The notes under the pieces are model-generated. The model was not told the origin of the DNA and did not search any database. It was given only the letters and a program-made list of their open reading frames with translations. A DNA stretch of 64,000 nt, taken from Tetracentron sinense (taxonomy: Eukaryota > Streptophyta > Magnoliopsida > Trochodendrales > Trochodendraceae). A program made the translations under genes and the position numbers. Of this stretch, positions 35,647 to 47,644 are shown piece by piece (positions within the stretch are counted from its first letter, which is position 1; each line of letters begins with the position of its first letter). The stretch lies in NCBI GenBank assembly GCA_015143295.1, contig CM026555.1, positions 496,001 through 560,000 on the forward strand, read 5' to 3'.

Positions 35647-36942
35647 CTACTGAGGAGGAGGAGGAGGTGGCGGAAAATGGCCTGGTGGAAACTGAGCCTC
35701 TAAAGCAGCTCTCATGATCTGCTGAAAGTCAAAAGTGCTCTGGGTCTGCTGTTGATAAAAGGTGTTGGCCTGATCCCATCGTTGCGCAGCCTGCTCGCTG
35801 AAAGCATGCAAATCAGCCTGATTCTGTTAGAGGAGTTGTCTAGACTCCTGCTGAAACTGTCGATCACTCTCCCAATGGTGCTACTGGGCCTCCCATCTCT
35901 GATTCTGAATCGTCCATCTCCGCTCTTGAATTGCCCATCTATGATCCTGAACACGCTGATAGCTTAAAAACTCCTGACGAGTGAAGGATACAGGTGTCTC
36001 TGTCTGAGCACTAGGCTGAGGAGGTAGCCTTCTACGGCGAGGCTGAGGAGGTGGGGGAGGTATATGAATCTCATCAAGAATAATCTCATCCTCAGGAGTA
36101 TCATCTGGCATTTTTCTATCAGTTACTTTTTCAAAGCATTAAAAGTCTTACTCTAAGAAGATTCCCCAAAATATACAGGAGGTATACTAGGCTCACTTTC
36201 ATTTAGTACATACCCATGGTCAATTAATAATTGGGTAATTAAATTACCAAAATAAAGACCCCATGTATCTGACCCCGAAGTAGGCACAACAATTGCCTTA
36301 TCATAGAACTTCTCCATAGTTCACCAAATATATTCAGCCACATCAATCCATTGACCACTCCAAAACTCATATAGGGCTCTTAAAAGAAGATCCCTTCTCT
36401 CAGTTTTATGTCCTATGGGGAATAAATTCAGTTTAAAATAGAGTCTATAAACCATAACTCTGGACGAAGTAGAGCCCTTCTTGTATAATTTTTCTCCCCA
36501 TTATCGTGATATTGACCATTACACATCACTTCTATGATCTCATGAGTGTTCGGGCTCCTAAGTGGGGAAGGTGTAAAATTTACCCCATCTGGTGAGATAA
36601 TAGGGCAACCCATCACCAAAGCAATAGACTCTACCGTGACATCAAACTGACCCCATCAACTGAAACGGAGAGAACTGTACACCCACCTCGATTAGTCTTA
36701 ACCATATTTTGATAAAATAATCTCACTAAACGAGGATGAGTCATGGTAGAAGGCATTAGTAAACACAAAAGTTCTCTCATTTCTAACTCTTGAATAGTAG
36801 AGGCAGTAGGCCTATGATTTCAAAAAAAGTCAATATGAAAAGTGGTCATAGGCTCTATATGCCTCTCCATAAATTCGGCATTAGGTTCCTCACTAGCCTC
36901 AAGGGGTTGTTTTCCAGTGTTTTTCCTCTTCCTAGGGGCCAT
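35647..36942 (-). pseudogene. Athila-type ORF downstream of pol
   Basis: Minus-strand frame opening at 36942 with a basic start (MAPRKRKNTGK) and running to TAG at 35647 with a proline-rich end (GHFPPPPPPPQ). It contains several stops and a frame change. Recognisable segments are NTHEIIEVMCNGQYHDNGEK and LDEIHIPPPPPQPRRRRLPP. Position and start match the extra ORF that Athila-type elements carry between integrase and 3' LTR. That ORF was long called envelope-like, although its function is not established. No transmembrane segment is evident. Confidence 0.55.
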
Positions 36943-38013
36943 TTTATCCACAAAAACTCTTTGAGACTTTTTGACAAACACTTGGTGTCCACAAATTTAA
37001 GCACCCAAAATCATCCTCCAAAACAATTGACAAACGATCAATTCAACTTCCCACAACAAGTAAAAACTTCAATTAAATTAAAAGATCATTCACTCGGCCC
37101 ACCCGGCCTCCCACAATCACAATAGAAACCAAATCCAACTCAAATCATCCAATAAAAACAAACTAAATTTCAAGGAATGAGATTTAGAGTGGTACCTTTG
37201 ATGGAAAAGATGGGAAAAATGCATAATCTCCCTTGAAGATTTTCACCACAACAAGGATGAATGAAGTTGGAGAGGATTTGGTGGAGAAATAAGGGAAGAG
37301 AGTGAGAGGGAAGAGGAAAGAAAGGGAGAGAATGAGAATGATAGAGGGTTGGCGGGTTTTTAAAAAAAATTTGAATGATGGGCCTTAAATAAAACTATGT
37401 TTGGCTAGCCGAAAGGTGGGCAATTGATCCCCCTAGGGGCGATCAGTCGCCCAAAATGCCGGTCCCCCAAACTGTTATTTATTTATTATTATTATTTTTT
37501 TAAGGTTAAATGGGCAATCGATCCCCCTAGGGGCGATCGATCACCAAAAATGCCGATTGGACCCCCATCCTTTTTTTTTTAAAGATTCCGTACATTGGGT
37601 GATCGATCCCCCTAGGGGCGATCGATCACCAAAAACGCCGGTTGGCGACCAAATCTTTTTTTTTTTTTTTGACTCTAAAAAAAATTAGGGAAACCCCTAA
37701 TTAACTTTCTAAAAGTGTAGGGGGATGCAAATCCTCCCTATTGACTCTAAAAAAATAGGGGACTAATTCTCTAAATGAGTAGGGGGATATAAAATCAACC
37801 CTACTAACTCTAAAAAATTTGGTGGATACTCTCTAAATAAGTGGGGGGATATAAAATCAACCCTACTGACTCAAAAAAAATTGGTGGATACTAATCTACC
37901 CCAAACTTAGATTTTAACTCAAAAAAATAAAAAATAAAAGATACTATAAAATCAATGGGTTGCCTCCCACAAGCGCTAAGTTTAACGTCTTCAGCCAAAC
38001 ATCCTCAAATTAA
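36943..38013 (-). other. Spacer between pol and the 3' ORF, with palindrome repeats
   Basis: Non-coding. Besides the palindromes at 37415-37635 it has degenerate 60-70 bp direct repeats at 37680-37900 ('tagggggatataaaatcaaccctactgactctaaaaaa'-like, four copies). Confidence 0.5.
37415..37635. repeat. Three gatcgatc...gatcgatc inverted repeats
   Basis: Each unit reads (g)gcgatcgatcaccaaaaatgccg-like sequence preceded by an arm and a ccccctagggg centre. The best has 10-bp perfect arms, gtgatcgatc (37599-37608) and gatcgatcac (37620-37629). Units are spaced about 90 bp apart by T-rich linkers. Confidence 0.8.
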
Positions 38014-39200
38014 TCAACCGTCTTGATAGACGGGATCATATAAAACAGAGGTTTCAATTAACTCACTAGAAACTATACCCTCTACATAGGGTTTCAGCCT
38101 TTGCCCATTTACCTTAAAAATATGTCCATCTTTTGGGTCTTTGAGCTCAACTGTTCCATTGTGAAAAACTGTGGTCACAATATAGGGCCTATCCCATTTT
38201 GAACGAAGCTTACCAAGAAAGAGACGTAATCTAGAATTGAAAAGCCAAAGCTTTTGATTCGAATGAAAAGACCTTCGTAAGACGGTCTTATCGCGAAAAG
38301 CTTTAGTTTTGGCCTTATAAATTTTAGCACTCTCATATGTGTCATTACGCATCTCTTCCAATTCGGAGAGTTGGAGTTTCCGATTTGATCCTGCTAAAAC
38401 CATATCAAAGTTAAACTTTTTAATAGCCTATAGGGCTTTGTGTTCCAACTCCACCGGAAGGTGGCATGCTTTTCCAAAAACAAGGCGATAGGGAGACATT
38501 CCAATTGGGGTCTTAAAAGCTGTACGATAAGCCCAAAGGGCATCATTAAGCCTTATAGACCAATCATTTCGATCAGTTTTAACTGTTTTCATTAGAATAT
38601 TTTTAATCTCCCTATTTGATACCTCTACTTGGCCGCTGGTTTGGGGGTGATTAGGAGTAGCTACCTTATGAGTGATAGAGTATTTGAGAAGTAGAGATTC
38701 AAAAGATCGATTCATAAAATGTTTTCCTCCATCACTTATAATTGCTCTCAGTGTGCCAAATCGACTAAAAATGTTATCTTGAAGAAATTTGACCACAACC
38801 TTGTGATCAATAGTCTTCGTGGCAACTTCTTCTACCCACTTGGAGACATAGTCCACAGCCACCAAGATATATTCAAATCCGAAAGATGGTGGGAAGGGAC
38901 CCATGAAATCAATACCCTATACGTCGAAAAGTTCAACAACTAGAATCGGGGATAAAGGCATCGTGTTTCTCCGGGATATTGCACATAATTGTTGGCACCT
39001 TAAACAAGCCTGACAAAATTCATTGGCATCTTTGAGAAAATGAGGGCCAATAGAAACCACATTGTAAGACCTTAGCTGCGGTCTTTTTCCCTCCAAAGTG
39101 ACCTCCGCATGCAAGAGAGTGACAAAAGGTAAGGATACTTTGAAATTCACTCTCAGGCACACATCTTCGAATCACTTGATCGGAATAATATTTAAACAAT
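38014..39200 (-). pseudogene. Athila-type integrase
   Basis: Inserts the cDNA into the genome in active elements. From the N side: zinc-binding end CQACLRCQQ with ISRRNTMPLSPILVVELFDV (to 38917). The catalytic core has the DDE residues: D in [10 protein letters not shown] in ISDGGKHF and E in [12 protein letters not shown]. It continues with the lineage-typical [19 protein letters not shown], and a C-terminal domain with GQRLKPYVEG to 38014. Two TAG stops (38917-38919 and 38428-38430) each replace a tryptophan codon expected in the family, so all three catalytic residues remain but translation is cut. Confidence 0.85.
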
Positions 39201-39220
39201 TCCGGATCTTCTCAGAAGTA

Positions 39221-40135
39221 CTATTTGATTTGGGAGAAGAAACGAGATTTGTCTTGCTTAGACCATGAAGATGGAATTTGTCCAACTGCTAAGTAATTGA
39301 CAATATAAGCAAACCATGGAGGTTGAACTTGATTTACTCGAAGCAGTTGTTCATCCAGAAAAGTATCCTCAACGGGACAAGGCTTTAAAGAAGAGTCGAC
39401 TAGGATTCTAGATAGATGGTCTGCAACCAAATTATCGGAACCTTTCTTGTCCCGGATCTCTAGATCGAACTCTTGGAGGAGAAGGATCCATCTGATCAAC
39501 CTAGGTTTAGTGTCTTTCTTGGCAAGGAGGTACCGCAAAGCGGCATGATCAGTATACACTAAACTTTTAGAACCTAGGAGATAGAATCGAAATTTGTCAA
39601 GGGAAAATACTACAGCTAGTAATTCCTTCTCAGTAGTGGTGTAATTTAACTGAGCATCTGAGAGGGTTTTACTTGCATAATAGATAGCATGTGGGGTTCT
39701 ATTCACCCTTTGCCCTAAAACAGCCCCGACTGCATAATCTGAGGCATCACACATGAGCTCGAATGGGAGTGACCAATCTAGGGGTTGAGTGATAGGAGCA
39801 ACAGAAAGTAGAGTGCGGAGCTTATCAAAAGTTTCATGACAGGCTTTATCAAAGGAGAATAGGACATCCTTACACAATAAATTGCTTAAGGGTGCTGAAA
39901 TTTTACTAAAATCCTTAATAAAGCGACGGTAAAACCCTGCATGGCCTAGAAAAGATCGAATCTCTCTCACCGTGGATGGTGGAGGAAGACTTGCTATAAG
40001 GTCAATCTTGGCTTTATCTACCTCTATCCCTCTTTTGGACACAATGTGTCCCAATACAATACCCTCTCGAACCATAAAATAGCTCTTCTCCCAGCTCAAA
40101 ATAAGATTTGTCTCTTCGCATCATTGTAAGACCAA
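39221..40135 (-). pseudogene. Athila-type reverse transcriptase end and RNase H
   Basis: 292-codon minus-strand frame. It begins with the RT connection ([39 protein letters not shown]) and continues as RNase H with [41 protein letters not shown] and [14 protein letters not shown] frameshift just after the RT catalytic site separates it from the upstream RT frame. Confidence 0.85.
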
Positions 40136-40823
40136 AGATAAATGATGGAGACAATCTTCGAATGAGGTTCCAAAAATGGAAAAAATCATCCATGAAGATT
40201 TCAAGAAACTTTTCAACCATATCGGAAAAGATGGAAATCATACACCGTTGAAAAGTCGTTGGTGCATTACATAAGTCGAATGACATGCGCCTATAGGTAA
40301 AAGTGCCAAAAGGGCATGTGAATGTAGTTTTCTCTTGATCTTTAGGATAGACAGGTACTTTATTGTATCCAGAATAGCCATCCAGAAAACAGTAATGATT
40401 CTTGCCTGCTAACCTCTTTAGGATTTGATCAATAAATGAGAGTGGAAAATGATCTTTCCTAGTCATGGAGTTCAGCTTCCTATAATCAATATACACACGC
40501 CAACCTGTGGTTATGCGTGTTGGAACATCTTCTCCTTCCGGATTAGTAATCACAGTGATATCGGACTTTTTTGGTACCACTTGAATGAGACTCACCCAAT
40601 TACTATCCAAGATGGGGTATATGATACCCGCATCTAACAACTTCACAACTTCCTTCATCACTACCTCTTTCATATTGAGATTCAACCTCCGTTGTGCTTC
40701 CCTTGAAGTTTTGGCATCATCTTCAAGATAGATGCGATGCATGCACAAGGAAGGGTCGATACCCTTCAAATCTGCTATGATCCACCCTATTGCTCCTTTG
40801 TGCTTTTTAAGCACAATCATCAA
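40014..40823 (-). pseudogene. Athila-type reverse transcriptase
   Basis: Copies element RNA to DNA in active relatives. Seen: KEVVKLLDAGIIYPILDSNW, WRVYIDYRKLNSMTRKDHFP (palm), FLDGYSGYNKVPV (catalytic Asp region; usually LDGYSGYNQI), TFTCPFGTFTYRRMSFDLCN, and the active site FMDD (the family usually has F/YxDD). The frame is then lost. Upstream (40833-41291) is the usual linker ending LPVSLKYAFLG, separated by a stop. Confidence 0.85.
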
Positions 40824-41068
40824 TTCACTCTCTTATTCATCAGTTAAATCAGATGCTATGAGGACTGGGAAAGTATCTTTTGGTCCTAAAAAGGCATATT
40901 TAAGTGAAACCGGAAGGGGTTTCAACTCAAGAGTCGGTGCGGCCTCTAAGGATGGGATGAGAGGAGTACTAGAAATGGGAGGTAATGGCTCTTTTCTGGC
41001 TTTCCAAGGTGGGAAATCCAATTGAGAAGTCGAATTCAACAAATTGTTGACTTCTTCAATGGATCCCT

Positions 41069-41606
41069 CTACATCGAATTTATCTGCATTAAATTGAGAC
41101 AGACAAGCTTCATATGGATCATTGGATAAGATGTAAGGAAGTGAATCCTCAACCATCTCTTCGAGAGAATCGATAATGAAACATGCCTCATCATCATCAA
41201 AAAGAGGTTGTTGGGATGTGCTAAAAATATTAATCGGACTTTCATATTCCCAAAAGATACATCCATTACCCCGGTTCGACAATTTATACATGCATTGGCT
41301 GTAGCCAAAAAAGGTCGACCAAGGATCACAGGAATTTGTTTAGTAGGATTCTGGACCATTTCCACATCAAGTACAAGAAAGTCGATCGGAAAATAGAATT
41401 TATCGACTTTAATAAGGATATCCTCAACTATCCCTCTAGGAATTCTAACTGATCTGTCAGCTAGTTGCAAAATGACCGATGTAGGACGAAGTTCGCCCAA
41501 GCCTAATTTCTCATAAACCGAATAAGGGAGCAAATTTATACTTGCTCCTAAATCAAGGAGAGCCTGGTCAATTGTGAAATCTCCAATGATACAAGAGATG
41601 GTAGGA
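41069..41606 (-). pseudogene. Athila-type aspartic protease
   Basis: The frame has the active-site equivalent LDLGASINLLP just upstream of LPYSVYEKLGLGELRP. It continues with DILIKVDKFYFPIDFLVLD and ILGRPFLATANACINCRTG, the flap and core of retroviral-type proteases. It is in a different frame from the gag end because of a frameshift near 41608. Confidence 0.8.
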
Positions 41607-43604
41607 GCACCCGGTCTTTGAATTTAGGAGGAGTGGAATGTTGAAGCAAAGAACTCACTTGCTCGGTTAGAAGGATTTTCTTGGACACATGAGTCCTTGA
41701 TTTACACTTTTGAGTGTACAAATCCTTAAGAAATTTGGAATAGGCCGGAATTTGCTTGATTGCATCAAGCAGAGGAAGATTTATCTTGACTTGTTTAAAT
41801 ACCTCAATCATGTCTTTCATCTTTGTTCCCTTTTTATCAAAGGGTGATGAATCATTCAAACAAGTAGGATAAGAGGCTTTAGGCATGTAGGATGCCTCGG
41901 GAATAGGATTTAGAGTGGAGGAAGAACCTTGATCATTTTCATTGGTATTCTTTCCCTCGCCCTCAATTTTAGAAGATCCTACAATTGGTTGATTTTTCTT
42001 ACCCTGATTTTCCCTAACATTATCTTCAACTACCTTCCCACTCCATAAGGTTGTCACAGCCTGAACTTGTTCATGATTTATTTCATTAGCTTGATTGACA
42101 CCTTTTGGATTACTCACAGGTTGACTTAGAAGTGTTCCATCAATTCTCCTATTTATAGCATTAGCAAGTTGTCCCATTTGAGACTCAAGCTTTTGAATAG
42201 ATTGAGAGTGTGAATGAAGCAATTGTGTATTGCTTTCCAAGCCTTTTAAAGCATTCAACACCTTCTCCTCAAAAGATGAATTTCTTTGATTAAAATTGGG
42301 AGGGGTTGGTTGTTGAAATTGTTGGGATTGGTAGTTGGATTGACCTTGAAAAGGCCGACTGAATGGCCTTTGAGGTGGTGGAAAATTATTCTCTTGAGTT
42401 TGTGGCTGCCATGAAAAATTAGGATGATTCCTCCAGCCCGGGTTATAGGTATTTGAGTAAGGATCATTACTCGGATGGATATAGGCAGCATTAACATACT
42501 CTTGGACAAGATCCGAGAATTGGGCAGCTGATGGACACTCTTGAACAAAATGTTCAGGGCTAGAACAAATAAGACACACCTCCTGCTGATTATGATTTGG
42601 TTGAGGAGGTGTGTAGGAAGGTAGCCCTGAAGTCATTAGTTTATCCAATTTTCGAGATAATTCATCTACTTTAGATAAAACATCTATTGAATTGCCAACT
42701 TTATTGATGCCTCTCTTAAGATTTGATGATGATGAAGGTCTCTTAGAATGACTATTTGAAGCATGGTGGAGAGAGTTTTCACTAAGATTTTAAAAAGCTC
42801 CCATGCTTGATTTTTATTTTTCATCATAAATGCTCCTCCACAAGAAACATCAACCAACTGACGGTTGAGTGCAAGCAATCCATCATAAAAAGATTGGACT
42901 AACTGCCACTTTGGAATTTGGTGGTGGGGACACTTACAGAGAAGATCTTTGAATCTCTCTCAAGTTTCATGAAATAGCTCACCATCAACAGGAGCAAAGC
43001 TTGTGATGGTTCGCCTCATTAAATTTGTTTTTCCTATGGGAAAGAATTTCATAAGAAATTCTTGCTGCATTTGTGCCTAAGTGATAATAGAATTTGGCTC
43101 TAAAGAATTAAGCCAATATTTGGCTTTGTCTTTCAAAGAAAATGGGAAGAGCTGCAATCTAAGGGCATTATCAGAAAATCAATGCAACTTGAAAGTTGTG
43201 CAAATCTCATGAAATTCATCAAGATGTTTGTAGGGATCTTCATTATTAAGTCCGTGAAAAGATGGTATCATTTGAATAATATTAGACTTAATTTCATAAT
43301 GGGCTGTCGTAGTGTCCGGCAACCGGATGCATGAAGGTGATGAAGATGTAGAAGGAGTAAAATACTCCTTCAAGGATTTCATTGGGTCATGTTCTTCTGC
43401 CATTATAGGGAAATGAGTAGCTTCTAGGTTTGCTTTAGGGATGGTAGAAGCTTTCGCTTCAGAATTAGATTCGAATAAGGCAGAAGCCTTGAGAAACCTA
43501 GCAGTACGCTCTAACTCAGAATCAAGAGGGAATAAATCTGGATTACAAGACCTCCTACCGTGCATACACCCTAAAGGAAAAACTCTATGTTTGATAGACA
43601 CCAA
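41607..43604 (-). pseudogene. Athila-type gag
   Basis: The structural protein in active elements. The N-terminal frame (43604-43179) holds SNIIQMIPSFHGLNNEDPYK and HLDEFHEICTTFKL. The middle has WLNSLEP, MQQEFLMKFFP and SFYDGL, split by a TAG at 43077-43079 replacing a tryptophan and by frameshifts. The C-terminal frame (42648-41607) has a CCHC knuckle CLICSSPEHFVQEC (CX2CX4HX4C), a Q/N/P-rich stretch, a short coiled coil (LESNTQLLHSHSQSIQKLES) and the pre-protease LKDLYTQKCKSRTHVSKK. Confidence 0.85.
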
Positions 43605-43819
43605 ATTGAAATAAAATATCTACTTAAAAAGTAAATACTCATAGAACTCTCCTGCTTTCCACGATGTTGAATAAGCTTTTTCAATCCCTGCAGTTTGAGC
43701 TATTTGGTACCTGAAAACACAAATATTTCCAATTAAATAAAAAGAAAAATATTTTTGAATTTTTCTAATGATTAATTTAAATTTAATCTTTCAAATTAAC
43801 AACTAGACCGTTCTAGCAA
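43605..43819 (-). other. 5' leader of the Athila-type element
   Basis: Non-coding sequence between primer-binding site and gag. Confidence 0.5.
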
Positions 43820-43837
43820 TCCCCAGCAACGGCGTCA
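43820..43837 (-). promoter_or_regulatory. Primer-binding site, tRNA-Asp type
   Basis: On the minus strand tgacgccgttgctgggga begins a few bases after the 5' LTR. It matches the complement of the plant tRNA-Asp 3' end (tggcgccgttgccgggga) at 16 of 18 positions, the primer usual for Athila elements. Confidence 0.85.
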
Positions 43838-43842
43838 AAAAT

Positions 43843-45360
43843 TGATCGTCAGTCAATTTTAAATTATTCATTCTTAGTAACAATTCCGTAGAATAGTACT
43901 AGTAAGGGTATCGTTCCTCTGAGGACTGTACTAGTTTCGTTGCCTTTTATTCAAATTAATTTTAAACTAATAAAATAGGTAATTGAATTTTTGTTTGATT
44001 AACTAAAACAATTAATTAAACTAATTAAAGGAGATTTCTAAATTAATTATCAACTAATGGTTTTAAATCATTTGGAAGAGAAAATCTAGGGTTTTCAAAT
44101 CCATCACTAGCCTAATAACCATCCATTATTTTGAATTTATCCTAACCTCTTAAATTGCAAACATTCTAGTTAGAGTGACAGCACGTCCCCTCTCAATTAA
44201 TCTAGAAAAGTTCAAGGGATCAAGCCCTAGGTATATCGTATCTTCGGTTAGCACGAATGATACACACTAATCTACGGTTGTGTAATCACTCGTCTTCCCT
44301 TAGCATAAAATATCTTAGGACTTGGTCTCTCGATATATTAAAACCATTGCATAAAACCTATGTTTAAATTCTAACAAAATTAACACAAGTGATTTTAATT
44401 CCAATTTCATAAAACCTAAGACAAGGTTGATAATTCCGTTGAAATCAAATATAAATAAATTAAATCCGGTTGTTTGAAAATAACCCTCTAATTTATGCAA
44501 TCAATGTCTTACAACTAAGAAAAAAAAAACAAAATAAAACGACACAATTATTTGGCTAGGGTTTCATCGAAACCCTAGAGTGGAAATTAGTTCATCGAGA
44601 GGGAGGAATGCAACATCTTCATAGACAAAGCTGTAGCACTTCTCTTCATGGCTTCCTTGATCTCCAGAGCTTCTCTTCTTCAGATTCAAAATCTCTACAA
44701 AATTCTCTAATCTCGATAATGGCTAGGAATTCTCCTCTTTATAGAGAAAGATAGAGTTCTTGTAGAATAAGGAGTTCTAATTGAGGTCTAACTCTTATTT
44801 TTCTCTCTGTACTCTTTTTGGGTTGAATGAGGATTAAACCCTCATTTAGGAAGACAATAATAGAGTTGGAAAGTGTTTAGAAGTACTAAAACACTATTCA
44901 CGAAATACTATTCACGGAATACTATTTCACCCTATTTACAGTTTTGCCACTGAACTTCAAATAATTCTAGAGAGCTCAATTCTAATCGGATTGACCCGAA
45001 ATTTTAAACATAGCTCCTTGAGGTCATCTAGAATCTACTCAAAAAGTTTCATAAATTTTGGATGAATAAAAATTACCAAACTACCCCTCTATTGATAGAA
45101 GTGCGATTTTGGCCAATCGATCCATCAGGGTAGATTTTCGCGATTTCGCTCTCTTTTCTTCTTCGTTCTTTTGCTCTTCTCTTTTATGAGATTTTTGGAG
45201 TCTTTGAAGCTTGTAAATCTTCTATTTTATCTTCTTTTCCTCGCATAAACCTAAAACAAGTATAAACAAGCAAGTAGCATAAAATAATACAAATAATTAC
45301 TCTAAATGATTAGCAAATTAAGTTTGAGGTGCTTTTATGTATAATATTTAGCACCGATCA
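43843..45360 (-). repeat. 5' LTR of the Athila-type element
   Basis: Same ends as the left LTR (tgatcgtcag ... accgatca). On the element strand it starts tgatcggtgc. Confidence 0.9.
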
Positions 45361-45727
45361 AGTATGTTGAGCTGGATCAAAATTGGGAGGTGGGTTAAGC
45401 TCAGAAATCACGCTTCCAAGCCAGGTAGCAAGATCAGAAGGGTTGTAATGAACAATTTCTGATGAAAGATGAGAAAGCCCATCTTCTTGAGAATTCCTAA
45501 TCACCATCGTAATATGTTCCAGTTTTCGAGCAACATCGGCCATGTTTGACGACTTTACCTTGTACCCGAACACATCAAGAAGCTCATTAACCCACACATC
45601 TTGCTCCTTTTCTTCCTCCCACATCGTACGCTTCCCCACCACCTCCATCGTCGCCTCCACTGAATAACTACCGCTGGCTCCGGTGCCCGCGCTGCCACTA
45701 CCTCTTCCTTGGATGCTTTCTCTTCAT
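45361..45727 (-). pseudogene. DELLA-domain (GRAS family) N-terminal gene fragment
   Basis: Minus-strand frame with the gibberellin-receptor-binding region of DELLA repressors: NELLDVFGYKVKSS (normally DELLAVLGYKVRSS), MADVARKLE, then DGLSHLSSEIVHYNPSDL, the TVHYNP block, and SELNPPPNFDPAQ. An upstream ATG at 45727 starts MKRKHP, like the MKRDH start of DELLA proteins, but a frameshift and stops separate it from the rest. The DELLA motif itself is altered at its first residue and at the second alanine position. The GRAS domain is missing. It lies within a hAT element, so it is most likely a captured (transduplicated) copy. Confidence 0.85.
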
Positions 45728-45946
45728 CTTGCCTTTTCTCTTTATCTTGGCTATCTCAGAATGAAAACACGGAACCGGCTGATTATGGCAATCGGTGGCC
45801 GGTTCAACCGGTTGGTTCTTACGTTTCTCTAAAAATAGGCCGGTTGTTAATTTGTTCCAGTTATGGGGGTTTTGATAACCGGCGAGGGGTCCGATTTCCA
45901 GTTTGACCAGCCGGTCCAGTCCAGTTCTGACAACACTGCTTTAACT

Positions 45947-47129
45947 GACGAATTGCTTTGGAAGCCATACATGAGTCGACCCGACACACATCAAGCCAAG
46001 GAACAAAGCCCGGTTATGAGCCGTACTTAACCATTTCATTAGTTAGTGTATGGACTTCGCATTGTCTATATTATTGAAGCAATATAACTCCGATTTCATA
46101 TCCGTCTTAACCGGCATGCTCTGGAGATGTGAAGAACACAATAAAACATGAGTTGCGATTCAGAAAATCAATTATTGCACATACTCATCAGTAACACTCT
46201 AAATGAACGGTCAAATTTCTTAAACCCATTTTTTTACATTATCAATTAATTACTTATGAAATTACATGCTATGTTTTGGTGTCATATATGATTATATGAC
46301 TTGATAAAGTACAATAGCTATAAAATGGTTGGATACAAGTAGTTGAATAAAATTAACTCAATATATGAAAATTGGAGAGGTCCTAATCTAATTATTTTAA
46401 GATATTTGATTGTTTAGTTATAATATACTAAATATTCTTAAAATAATAATATTAGGATATAACTAAATGAGATATGCTTTTATTGTCTTTAATATAAACA
46501 ATAAGACATAAAATTTAGATCTTGATAATATTGTGATAATAGAATTACGGAAAATTGAGCAATCTTTTCCTATCAAATTCTAAATAAAAAGTTAAAATTG
46601 TGGGGGTTTAATAAATCAAGATCTAAATGAAACTAGTAATTATAATCCTAGTGTACTCTTATCTCCAAATGAAGGAGATAATGTAAAGTAGAATGAAATG
46701 CTAGTGGAATAGGTTATTTGCCCAAATATACCATATTGAGTTGATGCACTGTAGGAGGATAAAATTCTACAAGTTCCTTCCTATGCTAATTAGGCAATAA
46801 TCTTATTGGAGGGCATGCTAGTTGTATCTAGTTGGGCCCACTATGAGACCATATTCACCTTCTTGCACCACATTTCCAGTATTGGTGTGGTTGCTAGAAA
46901 AAAAGTATACTAATTTTATTAGCAACGTGATTGATCAAATCATCTAATATGTTATGTGTATTTAACATTTTTTTCACAAATTAAATTCAGATTTGTGAGA
47001 AGGAAAAACTTGTATGTGAATGGTGTATTGGTTCAGTACCAACAACCTCCATATAACATCATATGTTTTGTGTCATATTATTGATAAATGATGATTGATT
47101 TCAAGGTGATCTGGTCACGTGCTTCGACT
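45947..47129. other. No gene recognised
   Basis: AT-rich sequence between the hAT element and the chromovirus-type element. No ORF over 60 codons and no repeat structure was noted. Confidence 0.45.
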
Positions 47130-47644
47130 GCTATTGTAGAACCCTGGATCTTTATGGCATGTATTAAAGTCTTAAGAAGGATTTCTAAAATGTATGCATG
47201 TTTGGGATGAATGAGTAAGAGTATAGAATACTCTTTAGTGTCATTAAAGGTTATGCCTTAGCATTATCCTCAACTTTAAGTAGCTCTAGTTTTCTCACCA
47301 CTGATCGGAATCGAGTGATTCTTGAATTTTTAGAAAGGTATTGAAACCCTATTTGAGGTTCATGTTGACCATTTTTCCAGATTTTAAGTTGGGGTTGAGT
47401 CAAAAGTTAGATTTCCTGAGTCGGGTCTGTTGAAAACTTGGACTGCTGAAATCCATTTCCAGATCAGTCAGCTTTAGAGCCCATTTAGGTAATTAAAAAC
47501 TCAAAATTAGGATTTGGATATTAGACTCACAATTATTCCCCTTTGAAATATGAGTCCAACTCAAGTTAAACAGTCAAAATCCGATAAGCGAGTCAAAAGT
47601 TATGATCAAAATACCAAAGTAGAAAAAACTCCATCCAGTTAGAG

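Larger units (their letters stand above)
29179..45360 (-). mobile_element. Athila-type Ty3/gypsy LTR retrotransposon, minus strand
   Basis: LTRs at 43843-45360 (5') and 29179-30704 (3'), tRNA-Asp primer site, gag, protease, RT, RNase H and integrase in order on the minus strand, then a 3' ORF and a long 3' untranslated region. The flanks agttt (29174-29178) and agtat (45361-45365) are a target duplication with one change. The element is 12.8 kb without the solo LTR at 32200-35542. The protease reads DLGAS, and the ORF after integrase is typical of the Athila lineage. All frames are broken, so it is inactive. Confidence 0.85.
28589..45938 (-). mobile_element. hAT-type element carrying a DELLA gene piece, split by a retrotransposon
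   Basis: Left end cactgttttaaaaaccggaccgg; right end, reversed, cagtgttgtcagaactggactgg (17 of 23 identical). A perfect 8-bp duplication, ctttaact, flanks it (28581-28588 and 45939-45946), as for hAT transposons. Subterminal accggt/ccggtt words are dense at both ends. Without the 16.2-kb insertion it is about 1.2 kb, with no transposase frame. Strand is given for the captured gene piece. Confidence 0.8.

Noticed and set aside
36790..37125. 111-codon plus-strand ORF
   Set aside because: Antisense shadow of the Athila-type 3' ORF start region.
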